Below are positions 36,907 through 45,756 of a DNA stretch of 64,000 nt, one piece after another. Origin of the DNA: Candidatus Didemnitutus sp. (GTDB taxonomy: Bacteria > Verrucomicrobiota > Verrucomicrobiia > Opitutales > Opitutaceae); the NCBI GenBank assembly GCA_017991595.1, contig JAGOQJ010000003.1, positions 248,001 through 312,000 on the forward strand, in the 5' to 3' direction. A program made the translations under genes and the position numbers. Positions within the stretch are counted from its first letter, which is position 1; every line of letters begins with the position of its first letter. The notes beneath the pieces were generated by a model. That model had not been told where the DNA came from, did not search any database, and was given only the letters and a program-made list of their open reading frames with translations.

Positions 36907-37830
36907 TTGGCCGATCAAACCTACACCGTCCCCGCCGGCTCCCGCCGCGAACGCGCCGACAAGGTGCTCGCCGCGGCATTCCCTGAGCACAGTCGCGCCG
37001 CCTTCCAGCGCGCGCTCGAGGCCGGTTTGGTGAAAGTCGACGGCAAGACGATCGCGCAGAGCGATGAAGTCCGTGAAGGGCAGACGATCGTCTTTGCTTT
37101 GCCCGAGGCGCGGCCGGCGGAGCTACGGCCGGTGGCCATCCCCCTCGACGTGGTTTACGAGGACAAGCACCTCATCGTGATCAACAAGGCGGCCGGCATG
37201 GTGGTGCATCCCGGTGTCGGCACCGGCGAGGACACGCTGGTCCACGCCTTGCTCGCTCATTGCTCGGACTTGAGCGGCATCGGCGGCGTGGAGCGTCCAG
37301 GCATCGTCCACCGCATCGACAAGGAGACGACGGGCCTGCTGGTCGTGGCGAAGAACGACGCCGCGCACCGCGCGCTCTCCGACCAATTCGCCGAGCGCGC
37401 GCTGGTGAAGGAATACGTCGCGCTCATCAGCGGCGTGCCAAAACTCCTGAGCGGAACGATTGACCGGGCGATCGCGCGGCATCCCGTCCACCGACACCGG
37501 ATGACAACGGGCGAAGGCGGCCGGCCCGCGCGCACGGATTGGGTGTTGTTGGAGAAATTCGGCGAACGCGCGGCGTTCGTGCGCTGCCGGATCCACACGG
37601 GCCGCACGCATCAGATCCGCGTGCACTTCAAGTCCATCGGGCATCCGTTGCTCGGTGATCCTACCTATGGCTGGAAGCCGAGTCCGTCGCTGCCGACGCC
37701 GCCGCGCGTGATGCTGCACGCGGAGCATCTGGTGCTGACGCATCCGGTCACGGGCAAACCGATGGATCTGCGCGCGGCTTTGCCCCGGGATTTCGAGGAC
37801 CTGATGGGTCAGATGCGCAAGCTGACCTGA
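36907..37830 (+). CDS. rluD: RluD-family 23S rRNA pseudouridine synthase
   Basis: Isomerises uridine to pseudouridine in RNA. The 307-residue protein has an N-terminal S4 RNA-binding domain (about 14-65, RRERADKVLAAAFPEHSR, then GLVKVDGKT) and a RluA-type catalytic domain with VINKAAGMVVHPG, GIVHRIDKETTGLLVVAKND (catalytic Asp138) and RCRIHTGRTHQIRVHF. The start is TTG at 36907, which gives a natural N terminus; no in-frame ATG lies near. The RluD subgroup call rests on the S4 domain and motif details, and a RluC-type target is not excluded. It converges with the Ppx/GppA gene. Confidence 0.88.
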   Translation: MADQTYTVPAGSRRERADKVLAAAFPEHSRAAFQRALEAGLVKVDGKTIAQSDEVREGQTIVFALPEARPAELRPVAIPLDVVYEDKHLIVINKAAGMVVHPGVGTGEDTLVHALLAHCSDLSGIGGVERPGIVHRIDKETTGLLVVAKNDAAHRALSDQFAERALVKEYVALISGVPKLLSGTIDRAIARHPVHRHRMTTGEGGRPARTDWVLLEKFGERAAFVRCRIHTGRTHQIRVHFKSIGHPLLGDPTYGWKPSPSLPTPPRVMLHAEHLVLTHPVTGKPMDLRAALPRDFEDLMGQMRKLT

Positions 37831-37862
37831 GCCGCGCGCCGCAGCGGGGCGCGGCCAGTGAC

Positions 37863-38801
37863 TCAGACCGTATCGAGCAACTCTGCGGCGAGGCCGTAGC
37901 GGAGGTTGTGGAAGGAGTGGCGGAATTCCGCGAATCCGCCCGTCTCGGCGACGGCGAGGAAAGTGGCGAGCGCGACCGGAAATACGTCGGCCCGTGCTGC
38001 GGGCAGGCCGGGCACCTGCCGGCGTTGTTCGAGCGAAAGCGGGGCGAGTTGCGCGAGCAATTCGGCCAGTTGCGCGGCTGTGATGCGCGGCTCCGTTTCC
38101 GCGACGGAGCGGCCGGTGCGCGCGCCAACGATGGCGCGGACGGTGGCGACCGTGCCGCCAGTTGCGACGGCTGCCGCATCGGGGCGAGCGAGAGGCAGGC
38201 CGGAGGCGAGAAGCGCGGCGCGCGTGTGGGCGGCGATCGCGCGTCGACTTTCTTCGGGGAAAGAAGCGCTTTGATCGGCAACGAATTTCTCCATCAGACG
38301 CACGCAGCCGAGTTGCAGGCTGAGCGAGTGGCTGATGCGTCGGTCGCGGAACGCGAGGCACTCGAGACTGCCGCCGCCGAGATCGAAGACGTGGAAATCG
38401 CGCAGCGCGGCCAGCGCGGGATCGGACACGAGGCCGCGGCCGATGCCGTTGGCCTCCTCCTCGCCGGTGAGGATGCGGATGGCATGGCCGGTGCGGGCCA
38501 GCACCTGAGCGCGGAAGTCCGGACCGTTGACCGCGTCGCGCACCGCGCTGGTGGCGACCAAGAGGATGCGGACCGGTTCGTAGGGCCGCGCGAGCGCGAG
38601 CAGTTCCGCCACCGCCGCGCAGCCGCGCTCCATACCTTCGTCGCTCAGCCGCGGCGCGGCGGCACTGATGCCGGCACTGATGCGGGCATCGATGGACCGG
38701 TTGAGCAAGGGCAGGACGCCGCCCGCAGGGCCACGCGTGGCGATGAGGATCTTGATCGAGTTGCTGCCGATATCGACGACGGCGACGTTGGAATTGCTCA
38801 C
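37863..38801 (-). CDS. Ppx/GppA-family phosphatase
   Basis: A 312-residue member of the actin-like ATPase superfamily that hydrolyses inorganic polyphosphate or pppGpp. The P-loop-like start VAVVDIGSNSIKILIA, the ATSAVRDAVNG segment, ILTGEEEANGIGRGLV and VFDLGGGSLECLAF are family motifs. At 312 residues it is the short exopolyphosphatase form without C-terminal extensions. Polyphosphatase and pppGpp phosphohydrolase activities cannot be separated by sequence alone here. It is the last gene of the leftward pgi run, 58 bases after rsmI. Confidence 0.9.
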   Translation of the reverse strand: MSNSNVAVVDIGSNSIKILIATRGPAGGVLPLLNRSIDARISAGISAAAPRLSDEGMERGCAAVAELLALARPYEPVRILLVATSAVRDAVNGPDFRAQVLARTGHAIRILTGEEEANGIGRGLVSDPALAALRDFHVFDLGGGSLECLAFRDRRISHSLSLQLGCVRLMEKFVADQSASFPEESRRAIAAHTRAALLASGLPLARPDAAAVATGGTVATVRAIVGARTGRSVAETEPRITAAQLAELLAQLAPLSLEQRRQVPGLPAARADVFPVALATFLAVAETGGFAEFRHSFHNLRYGLAAELLDTV

Positions 38802-38859
38802 GGTGATGGGGGCGTCGTTTTGCAGTCCATGCCGTCGCGTCGCGCTGGCGGCAGAGTCC

Positions 38860-39582
38860 TCAGAGCGTGAAATCCTTCGGCGCGATCAGCGCGACGAATT
38901 CGCCCTTCAAGCTCGCCTTGCCGAGGCGGGCGAGCACCTCGGAAGAAAGCCCGACGAAGAAGGTCTCGTGCAGCTTCGTGACCTCCTTGGCGATGCACAC
39001 CACGCGGTCGGGGCCGAGCGTCGCCACGATTTCCGCGGCGAACTTGTCGATGCGGTGACAGCTTTCGTAGAGCGCGAGTGTGTAGTCGAAGTCGCGGTAT
39101 TTTTCGAGAAACGCGATGCGCGCAGCGGATTTGGCGGGCAGGAAGCCGGCGAAAAGAAAACCGTTGGTGGGCAACCCGGCCGCGGAGAGCACCGCGACCA
39201 AGGCGCTTGGGCCAGGCACCGGCACGACGGGCAGTTGCCGGCGGCGGCAGGCGCGGACGAGGCGGAAGCCCGGATCGCTCAGGCCGGGCGTGCCGGCGTC
39301 GCTGACGACCGCCACGGATTTGCCGAGGGCGACCGCCTCGGCAAGGCGCTCGGCGGCCTCGGTCTCGTTGTGCTCGTGGTAGGGGACGAGCTCCTTGTGC
39401 AGACCGAAGCGATGGAGCATGACCCCCGTGGTGCGGGTATCCTCGCAGGCGACCAGATCGACTTGCGCGAGGATGGCGCGGGCGCGCTCGGTGAGATCGG
39501 CGAGGTTGCCGATCGGGGTGGCGACGACGTAGAGGTGCCCGGGTTGCGGCGTGAGGGAGGCGTTGACGCCAGGGTCAGCCAT
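38860..39582 (-). CDS. rsmI: 16S rRNA (cytidine-2'-O)-methyltransferase RsmI
   Basis: Methylates the ribose of C1402 in 16S rRNA using S-adenosylmethionine. The 240-residue protein has the tetrapyrrole-methylase fold signatures LYVVATPIGNLADLTERA, VDLVACEDTRTTGVML, SVAVVSDAGTPGLSDPGFRL, VVPVPGPSALVAVLSAAGLP and FLFAGFLPAKS, then ALYESCHRI and VCIAKEVTKLHET. The C-terminal end is short, as in RsmI lacking the extra domain. It is in the pgi run, 27 bases after the small lipoprotein gene. Confidence 0.95.
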   Translation of the reverse strand: MADPGVNASLTPQPGHLYVVATPIGNLADLTERARAILAQVDLVACEDTRTTGVMLHRFGLHKELVPYHEHNETEAAERLAEAVALGKSVAVVSDAGTPGLSDPGFRLVRACRRRQLPVVPVPGPSALVAVLSAAGLPTNGFLFAGFLPAKSAARIAFLEKYRDFDYTLALYESCHRIDKFAAEIVATLGPDRVVCIAKEVTKLHETFFVGLSSEVLARLGKASLKGEFVALIAPKDFTL

Positions 39583-39609
39583 GTTGCCGCAGGCAGCAGG
39601 TGGGCGCGC

Positions 39610-39759
39610 TCAGCGGCCCATGCCGGGAATCTGACCTTCCCAATTGGCCGGACGGCTCCACGGAATGGAGGTGTCCTGCTTGGGCGAGGTGCAACCGGAG
39701 AGACCGGCGAGGGCCAGCACACCGAGGGCGAGGGCCAAAAGGGCTTTGCGGAGAGTCAT
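39610..39759 (-). CDS. Small lipoprotein (49 residues)
   Basis: A short gene read directly from the minus strand. The product starts MTLRKALLALALGVLALAG and has a lipobox (LSGC) with the lipidation cysteine near residue 23; the mature part is only about 27 residues (CTSPKQDTSIPWSRPANW and so on) and ends GQIPGMGR. It sits two bases after the coiled-coil membrane protein gene and before rsmI, in the same direction, so it is probably co-transcribed. The name and role are unknown; a small outer-membrane or inner-membrane lipoprotein is likely. Confidence 0.78.
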   Translation of the reverse strand: MTLRKALLALALGVLALAGLSGCTSPKQDTSIPWSRPANWEGQIPGMGR

Positions 39760-39761
39760 GA

Positions 39762-40562
39762 CTAGTGGGCTAATAGGACAATATCGCCGGTCTGCAACTG
39801 CCGTTTCTGCGTGCCGGGCAGGACTTGGGCGATGGAGAAGCGGGGACGCACGTCACTGATTTGAACCCGGGCGACCTCGGAGGTTCCGCGCGCGAGCGTC
39901 AAGGATGCGCCGGCCTCGGCGCCGTGATCCGTGCCAAAATCGATGACCACGAAGGCGTCCTTTGCTCCGACGCGCACGACCTGATGCGTCGGGGCGGCGG
40001 CCGCCGGGGCTTGGGGCGGGACCGGTGCGGAAAGAGAGTTCTCTTCGTTCGTCGGCGTCTCCAAGGCTCGCGTGAGTAAATCCGTCAGCTGGGCCTCCAG
40101 GGCGGCGATGCGCCGGGCGTAGGCGGCTTGGTCTTCGCGCGCCGGGCTCGGCATCGGCGCAGCAGCGGGCGAGGCGGGTGACGCGGGGCTGGAGACGGGG
40201 GCGGCGCGGGCTTGCTGGCGCAGGGCTTCGATCTCGCTGAGGAGGGCGATCTCGCGTTGCTGGCGTTCCGTGAGCGTGGTGCGCACGGCATCGAGTTCGC
40301 GGGAGAGTTCACCGGTCCGCGTCTCCGTCGCCGTGGTGCGCGTCTTGGCGGAGCCAAGTTCTGAATCGAGCCGCGCGGCCTCGGCCTCGAGCTGCGCGAC
40401 CCGGTCGCGGGCGCGCTTGGCTTCAAAGCGGGACTCGGCCAGTTCGCGGGCGAGGGAGCGTGCGCGAGTATCCGCTTCGACTGCGGTCGAGCGGAAATGC
40501 AACGCGATGCCGGCCAAGGCCAGCATCGCGAGGATCAGCGCGATAGCGAAGGGGCGCCGCAT
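39762..40562 (-). CDS. Membrane-anchored coiled-coil protein, unknown function
   Basis: A 266-residue protein with an N-terminal membrane segment (about 4-22, PFAIALILAMLALAGIALHF) followed by a long coiled coil (about 30-120, rich in Glu, Arg, Ala and Leu), an Ala/Pro/Ser-rich linker and a compact C-terminal domain (about 195-266). That domain reads VVRVGAKDAFVVIDFGTDHG, GASLTLARG, VARVQISDVRPR and LQTGDIVLL, a small beta-rich fold seen in several envelope proteins, for which I do not have a firm name. The layout suggests a periplasmic or cell-surface scaffold protein. It is three bases after pgi and two before the small lipoprotein gene. Confidence 0.78.
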   Translation of the reverse strand: MRRPFAIALILAMLALAGIALHFRSTAVEADTRARSLARELAESRFEAKRARDRVAQLEAEAARLDSELGSAKTRTTATETRTGELSRELDAVRTTLTERQQREIALLSEIEALRQQARAAPVSSPASPASPAAAPMPSPAREDQAAYARRIAALEAQLTDLLTRALETPTNEENSLSAPVPPQAPAAAAPTHQVVRVGAKDAFVVIDFGTDHGAEAGASLTLARGTSEVARVQISDVRPRFSIAQVLPGTQKRQLQTGDIVLLAH

Positions 40563-40565
40563 CCC

Positions 40566-42158
40566 TTACGGATTGAGCGCGTAGCTGCTGTCGAACCACG
40601 GCTTGCGCGGCGTCTTGGTGACGCCGCTGCCGGGGTTGGCGGCGAGGTGCTCCAGCACCTTGAACACGAGTTCGGCGTTGGCGCCGGCCGGGAGTCGGGC
40701 GGTGAGGGCTTCGGCCGTGAAGGCCGTGCCGGGCTCGGCACGGAGCGCGGCGAGGATCTGGGCGCGCAGGCCGATAACGGCGGTGGCGGCCTTCTTGCCC
40801 GCTTCGACGCCGGGCTGATGGTAGGCGTTGATGCCGACCAGCGAGGCGTAGAGGCCCACGACGCGCTCATAGAGCGCGATGAGCATGCCGAGCGTGCGGG
40901 GAGAGACTTCGTTCACCGTGATGGTGATCGAGTGGCGGTCCTTCTCCGAGAGAGCGTCGCGCGTGCCGAGGAGGAAGCCCTGCAGGTAATCGCCGCTGGT
41001 GACGCCGCCCGCTTCGACGGAGAGCGAATCGCCGGTGCGGTCCTTCAGCACCTCGATGAAGGTGACGAAGAAATTATTCACGCCCTCGCGCAGCTGCTGC
41101 ACGTAGGCGTGCTGATCGGTTGAACCCTTGTTGCCGTAAACGGCGATGCCTTGGTTGACGACGTTGCCGGCGAGATCGAACTCCTTGCCCAGCGACTCCA
41201 TCACGAGTTGCTGGAGGTAGCGCGAGAAGAGCAGCAGGCGATCCTTGTAAGGGAGGACGACCATATCCTTCGCGCCGCGGCCGTCGGTGGCCCAATACCA
41301 CATGAGGGCGAGCAGCGCGGCGGGGTTGTCCTTGAGGCGGGGCTTGCGGGTGACCTCGTCCATGGCGGCGGCGCCGGCGAGCATCTGGTCGATCTTGATG
41401 CCTTGGAGCGCGGCGGGCAGCAGGCCGACGGCGCTGAGCTCGGAGGTGCGGCCGCCGACCCAGTCCCACATCGGGAAGCGCGCGAGCCAGCCTTCCTGTT
41501 GGGCGATCTGGTCGAGCTTGGATCCTTCGCCGGTGACGGCGACGAAGTGCTTCGGGTAATCGAGTCCGGCGGCCTTGAAGGCGGCGGAGGCCTCGAGCAT
41601 GCCGTTGCGAGTCTCGACCGTGCCGCCCGATTTGGAGATCACGACCACGAGGGTCTGCTTCAGCTTGGAGCCGAGCTCGGCGAGCACGTAATCCATGCCG
41701 TCGGGGTCGGTGTTGTCGAAGAAGCTGACGCGCATCTTGTCGCGCCGGCCGTTGGGGCGGCCGAGGGCGTGGCTGACCAGTTGCGGACCGAGCGCGGAGC
41801 CGCCGATGCCGACGACGAGCAATTCCTTGAACTTGCCGCCCGCGGGCGGCGCTATCTGGCCGCCGTGCACGCCGGCCACGAATTCCTTGATCGCGTCGAG
41901 AGCGTTGGTGATGGCGTCGCGCAGCTCGGACGTGGGCGCGAGCTCGGGGGCGCGGAGCCAGTAGTGGCCGACCATGCGGTTCTCATCGGGATTGGCGATC
42001 GCTCCGGTCTCCAGCGCGTTCATGGCGGCGAAGGCCTGGTCGAGCTTGGGCTCCATCGACTCGAGGAAGTCGGCGGGAAAAGGCATCCGGCTGACGTCGA
42101 GGCCGAAGCCGAGGCGTGGGTGGTGGTAGTAGAGCGATTTGAAGCGGTCCCAATTCAT
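40566..42158 (-). CDS. pgi: Glucose-6-phosphate isomerase
   Basis: Interconverts glucose 6-phosphate and fructose 6-phosphate. The 530-residue chain has the PGI signatures [86 protein letters not shown] and [12 protein letters not shown]. The length is normal. It heads a leftward run with the coiled-coil membrane protein, the small lipoprotein, rsmI and the Ppx/GppA phosphatase, and is divergent from scpB with a 100-base gap. Together with fba it shows a standard glycolytic route. Confidence 0.96.
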   Translation of the reverse strand: MNWDRFKSLYYHHPRLGFGLDVSRMPFPADFLESMEPKLDQAFAAMNALETGAIANPDENRMVGHYWLRAPELAPTSELRDAITNALDAIKEFVAGVHGGQIAPPAGGKFKELLVVGIGGSALGPQLVSHALGRPNGRRDKMRVSFFDNTDPDGMDYVLAELGSKLKQTLVVVISKSGGTVETRNGMLEASAAFKAAGLDYPKHFVAVTGEGSKLDQIAQQEGWLARFPMWDWVGGRTSELSAVGLLPAALQGIKIDQMLAGAAAMDEVTRKPRLKDNPAALLALMWYWATDGRGAKDMVVLPYKDRLLLFSRYLQQLVMESLGKEFDLAGNVVNQGIAVYGNKGSTDQHAYVQQLREGVNNFFVTFIEVLKDRTGDSLSVEAGGVTSGDYLQGFLLGTRDALSEKDRHSITITVNEVSPRTLGMLIALYERVVGLYASLVGINAYHQPGVEAGKKAATAVIGLRAQILAALRAEPGTAFTAEALTARLPAGANAELVFKVLEHLAANPGSGVTKTPRKPWFDSSYALNP

Positions 42159-42258
42159 CGCGTTAAGGCGTAGCCGGGGCGGGGAACGGCGGCTAGTCGG
42201 AAAAGCGTCAATTCGGGATTGTCAGCCCGCGGCGCCAAACCCTCACTGAAGGGCTTCC

Positions 42259-43149
42259 ATGGCCTTCGATCTCAAGCGTGTTTTGAAAGTGATGCTGTTC
42301 GCCTCGAACGGACCGCTCGCGGTGAAAGACATCCAGACTGCCTTCACCCGTTTTCACGAGCAGGTGGAGAGCCTGCCGCTGGCGCACGAGCCGGCCCCGG
42401 GAGACGAAGCTGCGGTCGAGGGCACCGAGCCGGAGGCTGAAGCGGTCGCTGTTGAAGCGCCCGTGGATGCCGTCGGTGAAGGCGAAGCCGCGGAGGCGAT
42501 CGTGCCGGCGACCGAAGAGGACGAAATTTACCGCGACGTGCCTTCGCTCATCACGACGGCGCAGATCCGGGAGGCGATGGACGCCATCTCGCTCGAATTG
42601 CAGGCGGCGGGGAGCGAGGTCCTGCTCGTGGAAGGGCATGGCGGCTGGCGCTTGGTGACGCATCCGCGTTTCGCGCGCTGGGTGCGCCTGCTGCGCAACG
42701 AGCCGCCACCGGTGCGCCTGACGGCCTCGGCCATCGAGACACTGGCGGTGGTCGCCTATCGGCAGCCGGTCACGCGCGCGGAGATCGAGCAGATCCGCGG
42801 CGTCTCCGCCGATGCCGGTCTGCAGAAACTGCTGGAACGGGATCTCGTTTACGTCGTCGGTCGCGCGGATTTGCCGGGCCGGCCGATCCAGTATGGGACT
42901 ACGGATGCGTTTCTCGAGTTCGTCGGCATCAAGTCGCTCGACGAGTTGCCGGCTTCGGACGTGCTTTCTCCCCGCCAGATCGATGCCTGGTTGCAGACGG
43001 CCAATGAGCCGCGTGCCGCCAGCGATTCCGATATGGGCTTGGACGAAAGCGAGCCGAGCCAGCTGAGCTTGGAACAGGCTACGGCCGCTGCGGATGAAGC
43101 TCCGGCGAGCGAAGTTGCGCCCGAGCCAGAGGCCAAGCCGGCCGAGTAA
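42259..43149 (+). CDS. scpB: Segregation and condensation protein B, with acidic insertion
   Basis: Partner of ScpA and SMC in the chromosome condensation complex. The two winged-helix domains are recognisable: FDLKRVLKVMLFASNGPLAV at the N terminus, and RLTASAIETLAVVAYRQPVT with RAEIEQIRGVSADAGLQKLL later, then GRPIQYGTTDAFLEFVGI. Between residues about 35 and 90 an acidic Glu/Ala/Val-rich segment (HEPAPGDEAAVEGTEPEAEA) is inserted into the first domain, and another low-complexity tail ends the protein. At 296 residues it is longer than the usual 180-250. scpA is not adjacent. Confidence 0.9.
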   Translation: MAFDLKRVLKVMLFASNGPLAVKDIQTAFTRFHEQVESLPLAHEPAPGDEAAVEGTEPEAEAVAVEAPVDAVGEGEAAEAIVPATEEDEIYRDVPSLITTAQIREAMDAISLELQAAGSEVLLVEGHGGWRLVTHPRFARWVRLLRNEPPPVRLTASAIETLAVVAYRQPVTRAEIEQIRGVSADAGLQKLLERDLVYVVGRADLPGRPIQYGTTDAFLEFVGIKSLDELPASDVLSPRQIDAWLQTANEPRAASDSDMGLDESEPSQLSLEQATAAADEAPASEVAPEPEAKPAE

Positions 43150-43200
43150 GCTCAGGCCAAAGGATGCGACGGGGAGCGTTCGGGCCGCAGCGGCCTGCCC

Positions 43201-43593
43201 TCAGCGGGCCCGCAAGAAATACCACGCTGCGACACCCAAGGCGGGGATGAGCAACGCGAGCGCGAACACCGTCCAACAACCGCGTTTCACCTGCGTCTGA
43301 ATTTTTTGCGGACTGTCGGCGAACTGCGCCAGGATCGACTCCGCATCGGCGCTGGACGCGTCGGTCGCGGGCACGAGGGAAGCAACCGTCCGCGCGGATG
43401 TTTCCTTCGCTAAAGCCGCGGTCTGACCACTGAAATTGCTCGGCGGTGTCGCGTCTCGCGATTCGGATTTCTCCCGGGCGATTTCGCGGTCCAGCCAGTC
43501 GAGGTGCGCTTGCAGGGTGGCGCGTTGCCGGTGGAGTTCGTCGAGGCGATCGGACACGCGGGCGAGGCTGGGCGGCGGTATGCCGGGAGGCAA
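43201..43593 (-). CDS. Small membrane protein with coiled coil, unknown function
   Basis: A 130-residue protein with a short coiled-coil region (about 12-45, RVSDRLDELHRQRATLQAHL), a polar low-complexity middle, and one C-terminal membrane helix (about 106-127, CWTVFALALLIPALGVAAWYF). The predicted topology is tail-anchored in the inner membrane. The nature of the start is uncertain: the frame is open farther upstream and crosses the rpmA terminator, so the ATG at 43593 is chosen. It is downstream of rpmA in the same direction but separated by a strong terminator. I do not recognise the family. Confidence 0.6.
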   Translation of the reverse strand: MPPGIPPPSLARVSDRLDELHRQRATLQAHLDWLDREIAREKSESRDATPPSNFSGQTAALAKETSARTVASLVPATDASSADAESILAQFADSPQKIQTQVKRGCWTVFALALLIPALGVAAWYFLRAR

Positions 43594-43642
43594 GCAGGCG
43601 TCCGCGGGGCGAAGGATGCGTTGTCGGGCCGAAAAACAAAAA

Positions 43643-43666
43643 GGCGCCCCGCGAGTGCGGGACGCC
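43643..43666 (-). terminator. Rho-independent terminator after rpmA
   Basis: A 10-bp GC stem with one mismatch and a GAGT loop is followed, reading leftward, by a T-rich run (plus-strand As at 43632-43642). It sits 27 bases past the rpmA stop and fits the end of the rplU-rpmA transcript. Confidence 0.85.
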
Positions 43667-43693
43667 TGGGAAATGGATGCGGTAAGCGGTCGC

Positions 43694-43933
43694 TTAGACG
43701 ACGTTCACCTTGCGGTGAGCCTTGTCGAATTGGACGGTGCCATCGCGGAGAGCGAAGAGCGTCCAATCGCGGCCGGTGCCGACGCCGTCGCCGGCGTGGT
43801 GCTTCGAGCCGCGCTGACGGACGATGATGCCGCCGGCGAGGATCTTCTGGCCGCCGAAAGCCTTCACACCAAGACGCTTGGAGTGGCTGTCGCGGCCGTT
43901 GCTGGATGTTCCCTGACCTTTCTTGTGAGCCAT
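43694..43933 (-). CDS. rpmA: 50S ribosomal protein L27
   Basis: Large-subunit ribosomal protein near the peptidyl transferase centre. The 79-residue product begins [20 protein letters not shown] and has [20 protein letters not shown] and [16 protein letters not shown], typical of L27 in full length. An AAGGAA ribosome binding site at 43942-43947 overlaps the rplU stop codon, so the two genes are closely coupled. The N terminus is the mature-like form without the cleaved extension found in Firmicutes. Confidence 0.97.
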   Translation of the reverse strand: MAHKKGQGTSSNGRDSHSKRLGVKAFGGQKILAGGIIVRQRGSKHHAGDGVGTGRDWTLFALRDGTVQFDKAHRKVNVV

Positions 43934-43945
43934 GGCAGTAGTTCC

Positions 43946-44260
43946 TTAGGCGCTGATGGATTCGATTTTGATGACGGAAAGCTCTTGGCGGTGGCCGCGC
44001 TTCTTCTCGTAGCCCTTGCGCTTCTTCTTCTTGAAGACGACGACCTTCTTGCCGCGCTTGTTCTCAAGGACCTTGGCCTTGACGGAAGCGCCGGTGAGGA
44101 AAGGCGTGCCGACCTTGAAGTTTTCACCTTCGCCGGCGGCGAGAACCTCGTTGATCTCGACCGTGGAGCCGGCCTCGGTCTTGGGGTAGCGGTTCACCAC
44201 GAGGATGTCGCCCTCGCTCACGGAGAACTGTTTGCCCTGTGTCTTGATAGTGGCTTTCAT
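43946..44260 (-). CDS. rplU: 50S ribosomal protein L21
   Basis: Large-subunit ribosomal protein that binds 23S rRNA. The 104-residue protein starts [20 protein letters not shown] and has [20 protein letters not shown] and a basic stretch [20 protein letters not shown]. The ATG at 44260 is the start; the frame upstream lacks homology. It is the first gene of the rplU-rpmA operon, 12 bases before rpmA. The upstream 124 bases are shared with the divergent glycosylase gene and must include its promoter. Confidence 0.97.
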   Translation of the reverse strand: MKATIKTQGKQFSVSEGDILVVNRYPKTEAGSTVEINEVLAAGEGENFKVGTPFLTGASVKAKVLENKRGKKVVVFKKKKRKGYEKKRGHRQELSVIKIESISA

Positions 44261-44384
44261 AAATTCAAAGGGCCGAAATAAGGGGAGCGGCCGGAGGGGG
44301 TGCAAGGATTTATTTTCAGTTCGTGATTCTCCGAGTGAAAATCCCTTCGCACTGGCCAAGCGCAGCTTGCGCGTGAGGGCCCGG

Positions 44385-44954
44385 ATGGTCAACTCAGGGC
44401 TCATGCAGCGGGTGATTCCTCCGGAAAAATGGCAGCGCGGCGGCACGGTGACGCTGGCGCGCTGGCTCCTCGGCAAGGTGCTGGTCCGGACCGTGGAGGG
44501 CAGGCGGGAGGAGCGGGTAATCGTTGAGACTGAGGCCTATGTCGGAGTGGAGGACCGCGCGTGCCACGCCAGCAAGGGCTGCACGCCGCGCACGCAGGTC
44601 ATGTTTGGCGACGGGGGCGTGTGGTATGTTTATCTCTGTTACGGCATGCACGAGATGCTGAATCTCGTGACCGGTCCGGCCGGCCATCCGGCGGCGATCC
44701 TGATCCGCGGGGTCGAGGGTGTCATCGGTCCGGGCCGGCTGACCAAGCGCCTGCAAATCGATCGCCGGCTGAACGGCGCGCCGGCCTTGCCGAAGAGCGG
44801 TCTCCACCTCGAAGACCATGGCTGGGTTGCACCGCGCGCTCGTATCGTCTGCGGACCGCGGGTGGGCGTGGATTATGCCGGCCCGGTGTGGGCAGCCAAA
44901 CCGTGGCGCTTCCAGATTGTCGTCGAGCACCTGCGGCGAGCGCAGGCGAAGTGA
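44385..44954 (+). CDS. 3-methyladenine DNA glycosylase (AAG/MPG family)
   Basis: Removes alkylated purines from DNA in base-excision repair. The 189-residue protein has the AAG core: [39 protein letters not shown] (catalytic glutamate at Glu48 or Glu50), [40 protein letters not shown] and [12 protein letters not shown]. The start could be ATG at 44385 or 44403; the first is kept because a GAGGG stretch lies five bases upstream. It is divergent from rplU and convergent with the DUF3108 gene. Confidence 0.92.
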   Translation: MVNSGLMQRVIPPEKWQRGGTVTLARWLLGKVLVRTVEGRREERVIVETEAYVGVEDRACHASKGCTPRTQVMFGDGGVWYVYLCYGMHEMLNLVTGPAGHPAAILIRGVEGVIGPGRLTKRLQIDRRLNGAPALPKSGLHLEDHGWVAPRARIVCGPRVGVDYAGPVWAAKPWRFQIVVEHLRRAQAK

Positions 44955-44959
44955 CGGAC

Positions 44960-45727
44960 TCAGTCCGCCTGCGGTGGGGTGGTGCCTGCGTGACTCGTCA
45001 TCAACAGGGACGCGGTGCCGTATTTCAGCACGAGTTGCATCTTCACGGGCAGGCGCGAGCCGTCCTGCGCGATCCAAACCTTGATCTCGCCGCCGCGTTT
45101 GAAGAGTCCCTTCGGCTCGGTGTCCATGCGCGGCACCAACACGAGGGCGCGGAACTTGCCGATGGGCGTGCGAATGTCCTCATAGCGCTCCGCATGGATC
45201 GAGAGCGGGTAGAGGTCGCGACCGAAATGGACGAGCACGTCGCGTTTTTCCCCGGGTTTGAGGTCCCACTCGCGCGTGCTGACGAGAGCGGTGATCAGGT
45301 CGATCGGATCGCCTGAGGGAATGGGGATGTCCGTGCTGCGTCCGGGCCGGCTGCGGTCGACGTGTCGCGCCACACGCTGCGCATAATCGAAGACCGTCTC
45401 GGAGTCGGTGGCGCGCTTCGGGTCCTCGCCGCTCTCCTTCACGTGGAGCAGCCGGCCGGTTGCGAGGTCGATCGTGCATTCGGCTTGGTTATCGAACGGA
45501 TACAGGCCGCGGACGAGTCCGCGTGAGGCGATCGCCGTGGTGACGCGCAGCAGATCCCGTCCGCGGTCATCCTGTGCTGAGGCGGCCGAGATGGTGATCT
45601 CGCCGGCGCGTGGGAAGATCGCGAAGCCGACCTTGTAGGTGAATTTCTCGCCAGGGCGCATGCCGGTGAACGGTGCCGCATTGGCGGCGGACACGAGGGC
45701 GATAAAAAGCAGGAGGCGGGCAAGCAC
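44960..45727 (-). CDS. DUF3108-family exported protein
   Basis: A 255-residue exported protein. From the GTG at 45727 it starts with a signal peptide (ARLLLFIALVSAANAAP), then the DUF3108-type opening FTGMRPGEKFTYKVGFAIF, AGEITISAAS, RGLYPFDNQAECTIDLATGR and VFDYAQRVARHV. The second half has IDLITALVSTREWDLKPGEK and MDTEPKGLFKRGGEIKVWIA, then DGSRLPVKMQLVLKYG. The family is often found in diderm bacteria; its function is unknown, though a lipocalin-like lipid-related barrel is often proposed. It is the last of seven leftward co-directional genes and lies 29 bases after the beta-CASP nuclease gene. Confidence 0.8.
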   Translation of the reverse strand: MLARLLLFIALVSAANAAPFTGMRPGEKFTYKVGFAIFPRAGEITISAASAQDDRGRDLLRVTTAIASRGLVRGLYPFDNQAECTIDLATGRLLHVKESGEDPKRATDSETVFDYAQRVARHVDRSRPGRSTDIPIPSGDPIDLITALVSTREWDLKPGEKRDVLVHFGRDLYPLSIHAERYEDIRTPIGKFRALVLVPRMDTEPKGLFKRGGEIKVWIAQDGSRLPVKMQLVLKYGTASLLMTSHAGTTPPQAD

Positions 45728-45756
45728 GGCGCGAGGGTGAAAGTTGGGTCCGCCGG

